NCBI GenBank assembly: GCA_030144725.1
Contig: JASKMD010000002.1
Coordinates: 1,385,611-1,449,610 of the forward strand
DNA from: Haematococcus lacustris
Lineage: Eukaryota > Chlorophyta > Chlorophyceae > Chlamydomonadales > Haematococcaceae
DNA length: 64,000 nt
Direction: 5' to 3'
Part shown: one piece after another, positions 1 to 9,790 of the stretch
How positions within the stretch are numbered: position 1 is the first letter of the stretch
Layout: the number at the start of each line of letters is the position of its first letter
Notes under the pieces: model-generated
Told to the model about the DNA's origin: nothing
The model's input: the letters and a program-made list of their open reading frames with translations, nothing else
Databases searched by the model: none
Position numbers and translations under genes: made by a program

Positions 1-184
1 TCTTATCAGCCAAGAGCTACCACGATCTCTCCACCCAGGCATTTCTTTCTATGCGCATGACTTGCATCAGCGGACGAATGCCTCGAGGCTGATCTTGCGC
101 GTCCCCAGTCCTGCGCATCTGCAAACCAACCGCACGGAGCAAAGCAGTCATACGCAATGGTGGACACCCCAGGCACATGTAGTG
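1..184. other. No recognisable gene
   Basis: Short overlapping reading frames occur on both strands, but none has a motif, splice pattern or composition I recognise. I see nothing that can be supported here. Confidence 0.5.
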
Positions 185-775
185 CAACCAAGCATTGTGG
201 GGGAGCCGCAGGCTGGCAGAGTTGCAAACAGAACCATGCCACCACCACCATTTGCCACACTTGTAGCAAATTATGCCATCCACCGTCCTGCCCATCCCAC
301 CGCCACCACAGCCCTCCCATCCCTTCCCAGCCCACCAGTTTTAGAACCCAATGCATTATCGCCCATCCCACCTGCTCCAGCACGCCGTCACCGTCTGATC
401 TAGCTGCCGCTGTGCCTGGCAAGCCATCAGCTCAGTGCCACACAAAGCGTCCCTGGCGCCCAGCTCAAAACGCACACACACACACACATCTTTGTCTCCC
501 TGTACATGGAAAACACCCAAAGCAACCAAGCACAATGGGGGAGCCGTGCATCGACAGAGCTTTACAGGGCAAACATCATCAGGCACCAAGGAGGCAAGTG
601 CATGTTGACCCACGCCTATAACAAATTGTGCCATTCACCGTCCTGCCCATCATCAAGCACCCTTTGCATTACTGTCCTCCCACCTGCTCCAACGCACCGT
701 CACCGTCTGCTCTAGCTGCCACAGTGCCTTGTGTGCCATCATTTTCGTGCCCTACAAGGAGTCCCGGCGCACACG
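185..775 (+). repeat. Diverged tandem duplication, unit about 337 bp
   Basis: Two head-to-tail copies begin with related words (gcaaccaagcattgtggggg near 185, agcaaccaagcacaatgggg near 521). They keep the same order of landmarks: a 'caccgtcctgcccatc' block, a 'ccacctgctcca' block, 'caccgtctgatctagctgcc' versus 'caccgtctgctctagctgcc', then a block ending in acacgcac. Identity is patchy, with insertions and deletions. Short open frames cross both copies, but a shared reading frame is not kept, so I treat this as non-coding repeat DNA. Confidence 0.6.
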
Positions 776-1149
776 CACCATGACGTCTCCCTGCACCGCT
801 TCACACACCACACGGAAACACACGAAGCAGCAGCTTAGGTAGACGCCACGTTAGCACGGGTGGTGATGGCAAGAGCAGCTACAACCACTCCCAGCCTGCG
901 AAACCTGGAAAACGAGTGAAACGCACCTGAAAGCAAGGCTTGAGCTTGAGCTATTGTAGCGTTGGCAAAATCACGCAGGAATCACAGTCGGAAAGTCTAC
1001 GGCAGCCTGAATACGTACACAGACCGAAGATGGGCCTACAAGCAAGGATGGGAAGCAAATGGCAAGCAAAAACAATGTCGCATTCCGAAACAATAACCTC
1101 CGACTTCTCACCACTGGTCCAGCGCCGCATTTGCAGCATGACCGGGGCA
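776..1149. other. No recognisable gene
   Basis: Mixed-composition DNA with only short frames. No motif, repeat or splice-supported exon is evident. Confidence 0.4.
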
Positions 1150-1461
1150 CAAAGGGGCAAGGAAGGTGAGAGACACAACTCCTCGATCTCAACGTCGGAG
1201 GGAAACGATCGTCGCCATCGCGGTCTTCTTCGTCGTAGTCATATGCAGGCGGGATGAGCCCAACAATGGCTTCCGACATAGAACATATGCAGTACGGGAA
1301 GAGATGCGGGACGGTCAACTTTACAAATGTCACACCAAATGTGAGAGACGGAGCCAGTCGCTACGCTCCGCGGCCGCTGGCTTCGGTCTCGAGCTGTTTA
1401 GCGCCGGTGCTCGGCCTCGCGTGTTTAAACCTTTAGCACGCAGCGGTTTTGTCGCTATCTA
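1150..1461 (+). repeat. Partial copy of the 4.6-4.98 kb foldback repeat
   Basis: Bases 1150-1350 match 4590-4735 in order and orientation. Bases 1361-1461 match the right arm of the palindrome at 4785-4980, sharing cgctacgctccgcggccgct and gctcggcctcgcgtgttta. The left arm is missing, so this copy cannot form the long hairpin. On minus, both copies can be read as a short Cys-paired peptide, but this copy carries a one-base insertion relative to the other, so any shared peptide is broken here. Confidence 0.75.
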
Positions 1462-1593
1462 GGGCCTATCCGCGAACGGGCTCGTAATTCAAACTTTTCT
1501 GATTAATCCAAACTTTACTAGTTCGGTAGTGGTTGGGCCAACCGCCTGCGCCTGCGCCTGCGCCTTTGCCACTACCAACCCATCTGCCGGGCC

Positions 1594-2171
1594 CTGCTGG
1601 ATACTGATAGCAGCGACGATGAGCGCCAGCGGCAGCAAGACGATTCCGACGCTGACGCTGACAGGCTTCGAGGGCAGAATGGCGACTTTCTTCTTTACCT
1701 GCAGTTGTACGAACTCGAAGGGAGAGCTGAGTGAGTATGGGGGCGCCCGCCATTTCGCAGGCCCCTTGCCCGCCGCAACCCCGCATCTTGCACACTGTGC
1801 GCAGGCGGGAATGGGACGTACTGCCCAGGTCTCTTGACCACTACAAGACTGTCACAAAAGCCGTCGATGCAAATGGCGAGCGACACACGTGGTACAGGAT
1901 GGGAAGGGGCACGTTCGTTTGGCTTAAGCGTCAGCTCCGACCACTCATCAAGACCCGTCGTTTAAGCTCTGGCCAGCGCCTAGCCCCAACGCTAAGGTTC
2001 CTTGCATCGGGCTCCTCTATGCTCTCTGTGGCCAATGAGCTGGGTATGGGCCACTCCACTGTGCACAAGGCGGTTCATGAGGTGTGTGCTGCCATAGTGA
2101 CCATACTGTCCACGAAAATCAGGATGCCCACCACAATTGATCAACTCAAGGTTCAGCGGCTCAGGCAAATG
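1594..2171 (+). pseudogene. PIF/Harbinger transposase, truncated before the DDE domain
   Basis: Two exons are visible. The first is acidic (many Ser, Asp and Gln) and ends at 1730 with gtgagtat. The second runs 1805-2171 after a cgcag acceptor and ends at a possible gtgagg donor. Exon 2 reads REWDVLPRSLDHYKT and later WYRMGRGTFVWLKRQLRPLI. It then carries the helix-turn-helix characteristic of Harbinger transposases, LRFLASGSSMLSVANELGM followed by GHSTVHKAVHEVC. In intact family members a DDE nuclease domain follows. I find no such domain downstream, so this copy is probably dead. The start of exon 1 is uncertain. Confidence 0.8.
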
Positions 2172-2303
2172 TGAGGCTTCATCAGGTTGCCATCATTACA
2201 AGTACAAGTGACGAGTGTCAAATGACGTTGCGGCTGTGGCTGGGACACCCAAGCAAATGTAAGGCTGACATGAAAATTAACAGACAACCACGATGTCAAG
2301 CCA

Positions 2304-2993
2304 TTAAGACAAGCCATAGTCCAAGCCCCTATGAACATTCACACCCTGTGAGTCATTATCGCTGTCCTCCTCCGCAGGTGCCTCCTCCCTCCCCAGCTGA
2401 GCCCTCTGGCTGGAGTTGGGGCCTAGTCGCTGAGGCAGTTGAGGCAGAGGCTCGGGCTTGGGTGGCAGGTCCAGCTGGGGCTTGTGTTGCTCCCAGGTCA
2501 GTGTCAGCTCCTCCATCCAGGAGCGGTAGTGTTGCATGTCACCATTGCTCTTCTCCATGGCGATGCTTGTGTGCACTCAGCTGCACTCTGTCTCCCACGC
2601 TTGCAAGCGGCGCTGGTAGTCACGTTGGGCATCCCTCTGCACACAAGCGGAAACAACAAGCATGCTTCAAGTTGGTTGCAATGTGCTCCAAGCTTCCTTG
2701 CATGCTGAGGCTTGCATGCATGCGGCTGGGGCTTGCATGCATGCTGTGGCTTGAGACCAACAGCAAACACATCACCTGTTGGCGCAACAACTCCATGCGG
2801 TCGGTCTGCGCTGCCTGGCGCTCTGCATGGTGTTTGATTGCCAGCATTGTGCGTGTTGCTCACGATCTTCACCAACTGGCAGCTCCTTCACAAGGTTTGC
2901 AAGCTGTAAAGTCTCATCATGGGTGAACCTGTAAGTGTAAGCAACAACAACAACAACTTGATAGACAACCAGGCTGCCATCAAAAAGCAACAA
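2304..2993 (-). pseudogene. Possible Harbinger accessory (ORF1/Myb-like) remnant
   Basis: On minus, three overlapping frames together resemble one helical, Gln/Glu-rich protein. Near 2870-2920 is FTHDETLQLANLVKELPVG, near 2780-2850 is AIKHHAERQAAQTDRMELL, and near 2470-2560 is MEKSNGDMQHYRSWMEELTL. Frame changes between the blocks mean it is broken. It lies beside the Harbinger transposase and points toward it, and Harbinger elements usually carry a second DNA-binding gene. The assignment is by position and flavour only; no diagnostic Myb tryptophan pattern is visible. Confidence 0.3.
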
Positions 2994-4231
2994 GCGTCTA
3001 ATGACAGCAGCCCCAGCAGCAGCACCTTGTCTTCATCGTCCCTGCGCATGCAATGGGGTATGCAATGGGGCAAGCGAATGGGGTATGCAATGGGGCAGAT
3101 GCAAGTAAATGTTGTATGTTAATGGTGCACACACCTGTGGTGTCAATGTATGTACCACCTACCTGCTAGTCCTGGCGTTGTCCTTGCTCTGTCGCTACGC
3201 TCGGGGCTGGCGGTGAGGCACCTCCACGCGGTGGCCCTGGTAACAATCCGCGTTGACTTCGGTCGCACGGATTGGCTAAGCTACCTCACCACCGCACCCA
3301 GCGGTATATAAAGTGGGATGCAACGGGACAGCCTTCCCAGGCTTGAACGGGCACCGCTTTGTCCAGCGGAATACAAATGAGGTCCGGGTGCCGCACACGA
3401 CCGTTGCGGGTCATCGAGCTGTTGTGGAGTTGCTGGCGTCGTCAAGGAGGGAGCAGAACTACCTCAACGTGGGACGTTGGCTGACAGCTGAAGTTTGGAC
3501 CTTTGGAGCCTGAACTTCAGATTTTAGTGCGACATCCGACGGACAAGGCGGGAGCTGCTCTCGTCAACGAGGAGAAGAGATAGGTCCAGCTGCCGAGTGC
3601 ACTGGTCTTTGCTCCTCTCATGCCTCTTTGTTTGCCTTGGTTGCTAGTTGTGGTCTGTGGCTACAGCTAGGGCAGCTTGGTGGGGACATGTCCAGCCTGT
3701 GTCCAACTTTTGGAGGTGGGAGCAGGCCGCGCCCCAGGCGGTAGCTCCTCCCTTAATGCACGCCGGTTTGTACCGGAGTAGTTTTCTTTCTTTCTTTCTC
3801 GCTACGCTCTGTCCTCGCTCTGTCGCTACGCTCCGCGGCCTCTGGCTGCGGTCTCGGGCTGTTACGCGCTCGGACCTCGGCCTCGCGTCTTTAGGCGGGC
3901 TTAACACTCCATGTTTGCCAACTATCTACTACGTAACAAAGGCAACCGACGCCCAATTATGTTTCAACCGTCAATTACAGCGAAAAGTGCGGCTGCGCCG
4001 CACAAACTGCAAGGAACAGCGAAGCTTTCGCGTGGAGGGGTTGCGGTGACGCTTGAAGTGGCCATCCTCGCTCTTATAATTGGAAACCCGGTCGGCTGGC
4101 TGCAGTTCTGCCCCTGAGATCGCGCAGTCACACTGGTCACAGCGACCACTGCGGCTTCGCCGCTGTATAGCCGTGTGCATCGCCGCTGTATAGCTCTGCT
4201 ATGCTGGCCTTGTAAATTGAAGTTATACAAG
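2994..4231. other. Gene-poor stretch with short direct repeats and foldback debris
   Basis: It holds short direct repeats (gcaatgggg words, 3047-3100) and a 'cgctacgctc' hairpin word at about 3190. Near 3784-3900 is a degenerate single arm of the foldback family (cgctacgctccgcggcc, then cggacctcggcctcgcgt). Around 4130-4200 are small cttcgccg hairpin words. No supported exon. Confidence 0.45.
3305..3313 (+). promoter_or_regulatory. TATA-like box
   Basis: tatataaag lies in a GC-rich context at the end of a foldback-like stretch. A short open frame starts close downstream but has no recognisable product. It is only a sequence match to a TATA element, with no supported gene attached. Confidence 0.2.
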
Positions 4232-4410
4232 TTAACTGCAACGCCTCAGCTTTTCCGGGTTTGTAAACGACCTCGGCCTCGCAGTTCCTCGTGAACGCTC
4301 TCGACCTCCGCCAGGGGCCTCCGGCCCCTGGCGTCGGTCTCGAGCGTTCACTCGGAACTGCTTCGGCCTCGGTCGTTTACAAACCCGGAAAAGCTTCGTC
4401 ATTGCAGTTA
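4232..4410. repeat. 179-bp foldback palindrome
   Basis: The arms mirror each other about position 4321. The core is ccaggggcc-tcc-ggcccctgg, and the outer arms both read aactgca, ttttccgggttt and gtaaacgacc in inverted order. The arms diverge mainly in the middle, where 'ctcggcctcg' words alternate. A partial one-armed copy lies at 10995-11067 in the opposite orientation. There is no coding capacity. It belongs to the same palindrome family as 4785-4980, 5219-5419 and 10340-10493. Confidence 0.85.
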
Positions 4411-4516
4411 TCCTCATCGTAAACATAGATGCACTTTTTGGGTGTGTGGCTCGTAGTGGCGTTTTCACGCGTTTAAAAACGTTAGCAGCCCTATCCTTAA
4501 AACGTTTAGTACGCGG

Positions 4517-4575
4517 CCCCTCCGCTACTAACAGCCACAAACGAAACTTGTTTGTGGCTGTTAATAGCGGAGGGG
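4517..4575. repeat. 59-bp hairpin
   Basis: The arms cccctccgctactaacag... (4517-4542) and ...gttaatagcggagggg (4550-4575) pair with one mismatch around a 7-base loop. Confidence 0.8.
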
Positions 4576-4784
4576 ACTTGTAAGCAGGGCAACCACCGTC
4601 GCGATCACAGTCTTCGTCATCGTAGTCAGATGCAGGCGAGATATGCTCGGACATCGAACAAAGACAGCAGGGAATAGATGCGCGGCGGTCAGCATTACAC
4701 ATGTCACACCAGATGTGAGAGACAGAGCCAGCGCGGCTCCGCCGCGCTGGCTAAAGCTTGAACGCTTTGAAAACGCCACTACAC

Positions 4785-4980
4785 TAGATAGCGACAAAAC
4801 CGCTGCGTGCTAAAGGTTTAAACACGCTCGGCCTCGCACCGGCGCTAAACAGCTCTCGACCTCAGCCAGCGGCCGCGTCGCTACGCTCCGCGGCCGCTGG
4901 CTTCGGTCTCGAGCTGTTTAGCGCCGGTGCTCGGCCTCGCGTGTTTAAACCCTTTAGCACTGGCGGTTTTGTCTTTATCT
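4785..4980. repeat. 196-bp foldback palindrome
   Basis: It is symmetric about 4882. The inner arms are ccagcggccgcg and cgcggccgctgg, around the loop tcgctacgctc. The outer arms run through 'gctaaagg/ccctttagc', 'tgtttaaac' and 'gacaaaacc'. The two halves differ in a patterned way: ctcgacctcagcc on the left and ggcttcggtctcgag on the right. One arm is copied at 1361-1461. Confidence 0.88.
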
Positions 4981-5065
4981 ACTACTTAGTTCAGCAAGGG
5001 CCTCGTACTAAACGTTTTAAGGATAGGGCTGCTAACGTTTTTAAACGCGTGAAAACGCCACTACG

Positions 5066-5218
5066 AATCGTTAACTGCAACGACCTGGTGTATTAACAAA
5101 AAAGTGCTCCCAACGAAGACGTAACAGCCGGCCAGCACCATCGCAGTGGACAAGAAGCATGACATTGCGCGGCTTCGCCGCGCCAATAGAGCCTCGCCTA
5201 CGTAAAACTCACTTACAC
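5066..5218. other. Spacer between foldback elements
   Basis: AT-richer spacer with one small gcgcggcttcgccgcgcc hairpin near 5166. No gene. Confidence 0.4.
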
Positions 5219-5419
5219 TAGATAATGGAGTCGCCAGGGCCGTTTTCGGCAGTTGAAAAAGGCTCGGTCTCGGCCCTGGCGCGGGGCAACTCTCGACCTC
5301 AGCCAGCGGTCACGTCGCTACGCTCCGTGACCGCTGGCTTCGGTCTCGAGCTGCCCCGCGCCAGGGCCTCGGCCTCGCCTTTTTAAACCGCCTAAAACGA
5401 CCCGCGACACCATTATCTA
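5219..5419. repeat. 201-bp foldback palindrome
   Basis: It is symmetric about 5319. The inner arms are ccagcggtcac and gtgaccgctgg, around gtcgctacgctcc, and the ends are tagataatgg and ccattatcta. It has the same layout and the same loop word as 4785-4980, but mostly different arm sequence, so the architecture is conserved more than the sequence. Confidence 0.87.
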
Positions 5420-5587
5420 CTACGTATGTAGCTCCCTATGGCGACCTTATTGCGTGGACACAACTTTCGGCACAATTACCCATATCGAGCTTGCGGGCCT
5501 ACGCTTCGACGCCTCTCATTAGTTTAGCACGCAGAAGCTGACGGTGCAAGCGCGGTAGTTATTTACAGAGAGCTTGTCAAATCTGAC

Positions 5588-5637
5588 CTACAGTACTGTA
5601 GACACCTACAGTACTGTAGGTGTCTACAGTACTGTAG
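5588..5637. repeat. Perfect 50-bp palindrome made of three nested 14-bp palindromes
   Basis: Three copies of CTACAGTACTGTAG, each its own reverse complement, are separated by ACAC and GTGT. The whole 50-bp block is therefore also a perfect palindrome. It can form one long hairpin or three small ones, and it offers three identical dyad sites. Confidence 0.95.
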
Positions 5638-6260
5638 ATGGCTACACTCCAACTGCTCAAACACTCAGAATTTCAACACGCGCCAAGTGGCGTTGGAGTC
5701 GCAAGGACAATCCGAGGCGAACCGCATCAAAAAAATACCCCCCTAGGATGACGAATATGTGGACTAATTTGCCTGAGTGTGGTGGGCCTCCAACAGCCGC
5801 TCAGCCTGCTCGGCCGCCCTCTCCTGCGGCGGGGGACGCGGGTGCGCCCATGTGGAGGTGTCCAGCCAGCGAGGCGGCTGGCTGCCCTGCACCTCCTCGG
5901 GAGCCGCTCCTCCACATCCCTGCCCTGCTGCTCCCGCTCCCCCGCTGCCCCATGGCCTGCCACCTGCTGGGCGCTAGCCTCCCACTTGAGCTCCTGCTCC
6001 CTCAAGCTCCCTGCCACCTCCGGGTCACCCGCTGCCTGGGGGGGGCGCACACTTGCTTGCGTTTACGACTTTTCCAGGCCCACGCATTATCACTGTTGCA
6101 ACTATTAACATATGGGTGTACCCTAGCAATATGGCGAGCGCAGTTTGGGCTTACACAAGCAAATACATGCGAGTATGTCGCGCCTCATCGATGTAGCATA
6201 GCCACGATGCATTGCTCTCGGATGTCCATTGTGAGGGGTCCGATCGCATGCAATCCTTCA
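5638..6260. other. Unassigned GC-rich stretch
   Basis: The minus frame at 5727-6050 is Arg/Glu/Ala-rich (for example SLREQELKWEASAQQVAGHG), and plus frames cover the same bases. I recognise no domain and see no convincing splice sites. Confidence 0.35.
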
Positions 6261-6263
6261 GAC

Positions 6264-6835
6264 TTAACTAGGTTTTGTCTTCACCCCTACAGTAGGAAAA
6301 CTCGCAAGCAAATTAAATTCATACTTGATAGCCAAATTCAATGCGATGGGCCCAAGTGAGTCCGAATCCAATGATGGCATCATCTTGATCAACACGTTGC
6401 ATGCCAAGGCGTTGTTCAACGCTATTCGGTCAATTGCTTGAAGAGCTTGGTGTTGCTCGGGGGAGATTGCTTGCATTAGAGCCGGCGTGGGTCCGCTAAC
6501 AGGGGCGGTTGACTGTGCCTTCAACGTTGCCTGAGTCTTCCTTACCTGCAAATACATCATTCAATCCACTAAACCCATCGTGAAACGGCCAACAATTGAA
6601 CGAGAAAATAGTGCTACCATGCAAAGGACACTAAGTCATGTGCCTCACCGACCTCCTCGTATAGTAGGGCATGATGCATACAAGCATGTCATAAACGGTT
6701 GTGGCGACGATGTATGGAAATGCACTCTACCCCACAGGGCACTAAAGTGACTTACGTTTGTGAAAGTAAGTGCGGCTGCTTGGAACATAGCATGAGGTAG
6801 AACACCATCCAAACGCATTTGAGCTTCATATTGAT
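6264..6835 (-). CDS. Fragment of an unrecognised two-exon gene
   Basis: Exon A (6835-6756) follows a gcaacgcag acceptor and reads DQYEAQMRLDGVLPHAMFQ, then ends at gtaagtc. Exon B (6545-6264) follows a tttgcag acceptor, joins in phase and starts VRKTQATLKAQSTAPVSG. It continues through NNALACNVLIKMMPSLDSDS to a stop. GC content is lower than in the nearby genes. No upstream exon is found; an inverted-repeat element at 6903-7271 lies just upstream. I recognise no family. It could be a transposon gene or a decaying host gene. Confidence 0.35.
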
Positions 6836-6902
6836 CTGCGTTGCAACAATTACCATGCACATTAAGTATACGAAACATATCTAGTGTCAACAAACTATAG
6901 CT

Positions 6903-7271
6903 TACCGTACTCTCCCTTTTGATTCGCGAGGCCTCAAAAACTATAATTAAATACTCTTTTCCGATCCAAAACAAACATTGTTTACTTTTTCCCGATTCAA
7001 AAGATGCAGCAAAACACAACTTTGACGACGTGGGTGTGCTTATAAATATTCAAGACAGCCATTCCTTGCATGACATGTCAATCCTCCGTGGACACTTTCT
7101 GCACAAGTCACCAAGTCAAGCCACCCGATCACCAAGTCACAGCCACTGTGGAAGGGCCATCTTCGTGTTGGTCAACCTGGCGTAGCAGGTTTTCGGATTC
7201 GCGATTCGGCCAAAAATCACATTGTTTACTCGTTCGCGATTTCGCGAGGCCAAAAAAGGGAGAGTACGGTA
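6903..7271. mobile_element. 369-bp inverted-repeat element (MITE-like)
   Basis: The ends are TACCGTACTCTCCCTTTT (left) and its reverse complement (right). Inside each end lies 'gattcgcgaggcc' or its inverse. CTATAG flanks both sides (6895-6900, two bases short of the left terminus, and 7272-7277); it may be a target duplication or part of the termini. No coding capacity. The family recurs at 11754-12834. Confidence 0.75.
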
Positions 7272-7639
7272 CTATAGTTTTGCACATGCCCGCGCTCCAA
7301 TGCAAACGATTGCGCATTCACCATGAGTAATCCGCAACCCGCGAACAATCAGTGCACAATTTAGGTTGAACTAGGGCAGTGGGCCCGTCCCACATCGGAC
7401 GGGCAGCAGGCAACATATGTATGTGCGGCCTCCGGCCCACATTTTTAAAATAACCAGCCCGTCAGACGTCCACTTGCAATGTGTGTGTTAATGATGTTTG
7501 CATGCTTGCATGATGCCGCTTTGCATCCCTGGCATCTGAGAAATGTGTGTGAGCGTGATGTCCAACTATCACTTCTGCAGTGTTACATGTGATGGCTGGT
7601 TTATGCACCGGTGGCCTTCAAGTGTGCCAACAACACCCT
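7272..7639. other. Spacer without a gene
   Basis: It contains a small hairpin gtgcggcctccggcccac near 7422 and otherwise nothing I can support. Confidence 0.4.
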
Positions 7640-8333
7640 TATGGAACTCCACTTCAAGCCTGCTGCCGCTGCCCCTGCCCCTGCTGCCATTGCTGCCGCT
7701 GTTGCCGCTACTCGCGCGGCTGCCACTGTTGTCGCTGTTGCCGCTGACCCTGCTGACCCTGCCGCCACTGCTGACCCTGCTGACCCTGCTGACCCTGCTG
7801 ACCCTGCCCTAGCTGCTGCTGCCCCTGCTGCTGCTGCCCCTGCTGCTGCTGCCCCTGTTACTGCTGCCCCTGTTGCTGCTGATGATGATGCCGCTGCTGC
7901 TGCCCCTGCTATTGCTGCCCTTGCTGCTGCTGCTGCCGCTGTAGCTGCCCCTGCTGCTGCCACCGCCGCCCCTGCCGCCCCTGCCGCCGCTGCCGTTGCC
8001 GCTGTTGCTGCTGCCGCCGCCGCCGCTGCCGCCGCTGATGCCGCTGCCGCTGCTGCCCTTGCTGCTGCTGCTGCCGCTGCTGCTGCCATTGCTGTTGCTG
8101 CCACTGCTGCTGCTGCCCCTGCTGCTGCTGCCCCTGCTGCCCCTGCCCCTGCTGCCCATGCTGCTGACGCCCCTGCTGCTGCTGCACCTGCTACTGCTGC
8201 CCCTGTTGCTGCTGATGATGATGCCACTGCTGCTACCCCTGCTACCTCTGCCCTTGCTGTTGCTGCTGCCGCTGCTGCCGCTGCTGCTGCCCTTGCTGCT
8301 GCCGCCGCCGCCCCTGCCATCGCTGCCGTTGCC

Positions 8334-8398
<65 letters not shown>

Positions 8399-9110
8399 TG
8401 ATGCTGCTGCTGCCCTGCTGCTGATGATGATGATTCCGCTGCTGCTGCCCCTGCTGCTGCCGCCCCCTCTGCTGCTGCCCCTGCTGCTGCTGCCCCTGCT
8501 GCCCCTGCTGCTGCTGCCCCTGCTGCTGCTGCCCCTGCCCCTGCTGCCCGTGCTGCTGCTGCCCCTGCTGCTGCTGCTCCTGCCCCTGCTGCCCCTGCTG
8601 CTGCTGCCCCTGCTGCTGCTGCCCCTGCTACTGCTGCCCCTGTTGCTGCTGCTGATGATGCCGCTGCTGCTGCCCCTGCTACCTCTGCCCTTGCTGCTGC
8701 TGCTGCCGCTGCTGATGCCCCTGCTGCTGCCGCCGCTGCTGCTGCCGCCGCTGCCGCTGCCGCCGCTGATGCCGCTGCTGCTGCTGCCCTTGCTGCTGCT
8801 GCTGCCCCTGCTGCTGCCCTTGCTGCTGCTGCTGCCGCTGCTGATGCCCCTGCTGCTGCCGCCGCTGCTGCTGCCGCCGCTGCCGCTGCCGCCGCTGCTG
8901 CCGCTGCCGCTGCTGCCCTTGCTGCTGCTGCTGCTGCCCCTGCTGCTGCCCTTGCTGCTGCTGCTGCCGCTGCTGTTGCCCCTGCTTCTGCCGCCGCCAC
9001 CCCTGCCGCCGCTGCCGCTGCTGCTGCTGCTCCTGATGCTGCTGCTGCCCCTGCAGGTGCTGCCCCTGTAGCTGCTGCCCCTGCTGCTGCTGCCCTGCTG
9101 CTAGCCTGGC
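7640..9110. repeat. 1.5-kb compound CTG/CTGCCC repeat
   Basis: Almost the whole stretch is built from ctg, ctgcccctg, ctgccg and ccgctgctg words. A pure (CTG)n run lies near 8336-8396. Higher-order structure is visible: blocks containing gatgatgatg recur near 7880, 8211, 8424 and 8651, each followed by similar 'ccgctgctgctgcccctgct' text. Long open frames exist on both strands (poly-Ala or poly-Leu on plus, poly-Ala, poly-Gly or poly-Gln on minus), as expected from any trinucleotide array. None shows a non-repetitive coding anchor. Confidence 0.9.
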
Positions 9111-9532
9111 TGCTTTTCGGGACTTCACACCTGCCATCAGGTGCGTTGGGGACGTCAGGCTCCCTCGCGTTGAAGCAGAGGCTGAACATGTTTTACCGCA
9201 CAGGCAGTGCGCAAGGTTGACGTGCACGCCACGGCCAAGCGCCGCATCCGTGAGCTGCAGCCCAGTCCTGGCCCTGGACTGCGGCTGTAAGTTCAAAATG
9301 GATGATGATGGGACCAACCTGCGTCATCTACATCAACATCTACATATCAAACATATGCGGGCTGGCAGCCAGTGCGAGCGAAGGGAACAACTGTAGAGCA
9401 ACCGCAAACGGCAGGGTATCGATCAAGATGGACTTGTGGAGATTTATGTCATTTTGCTCGCCTCATAGCTGGCAGTCTCCTTGGGAACATGTAATGATTG
9501 CTTTAGTGATGAGGCGTCACCGCCCCCTTGTG
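9111..9532. other. Unassigned stretch 3' of the CTG array
   Basis: A plus frame ends KVDVHATAKRRIRELQPSPG near 9280 and could be the end of a coding exon, but I cannot connect it to other exons. No family recognised. Confidence 0.3.
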
Positions 9533-9790
9533 TCACTCTTCTACTGAAGCCGCTGTGCGGGTGCAACCCGAGAAGAGGTGTGTAGCGTTGTCGGCCTCAC
9601 CACAGAGCGGGCACCGGTCGTCCGCGGCCTTCCCCCAATGTGTTGCCGTTTTTTGGTTGTAGAGCCTAGCAGGCATAGCTGTCCCTTGGGCAGCAGTCGG
9701 AATGCTCGGGTCGAGCATTACTCTTTTGCATGACCCTTTGGCCGAAACCCTCGTGATATTGTGAGACTTCTTGTAGTAAATGCTATCTTG
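9533..9790 (-). pseudogene. LINE 3' zinc-knuckle (zf-RVT-like) remnant
   Basis: The minus frame reads ATHWGKAADDRCPLCGEADN and then ATHLFSGC. This CxxC...H...C arrangement is the zinc-knuckle block that follows RNase H in many non-LTR retrotransposons of algae and plants. Upstream text (GTAMPARLYNQKTATHWGK) fits too. It is separated from the RNase H part by about 0.8 kb that includes palindromes and tandem repeats, so the element is interrupted and broken. Confidence 0.6.

Larger units (their letters stand above)
4451..5065. mobile_element. 615-bp element bounded by perfect 63-bp inverted repeats
   Basis: Bases 4451-4513 are the exact reverse complement of 5003-5065 (outer words tcgtagtggcgttttcacgc and acgtttagtacg). 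The inverted repeats enclose the small hairpin at 4517-4575, a stretch shared with 1150-1350, and the long palindrome at 4785-4980. No transposase is encoded. I cannot identify a target-site duplication. Perfect terminal identity suggests recent formation or gene conversion. Confidence 0.8.

Noticed and set aside
7611..9071. Long open frames of Ala, Leu, Gly or Gln on both strands
   Set aside because: They are by-products of the CTG array; no non-repetitive coding anchor or splice evidence.
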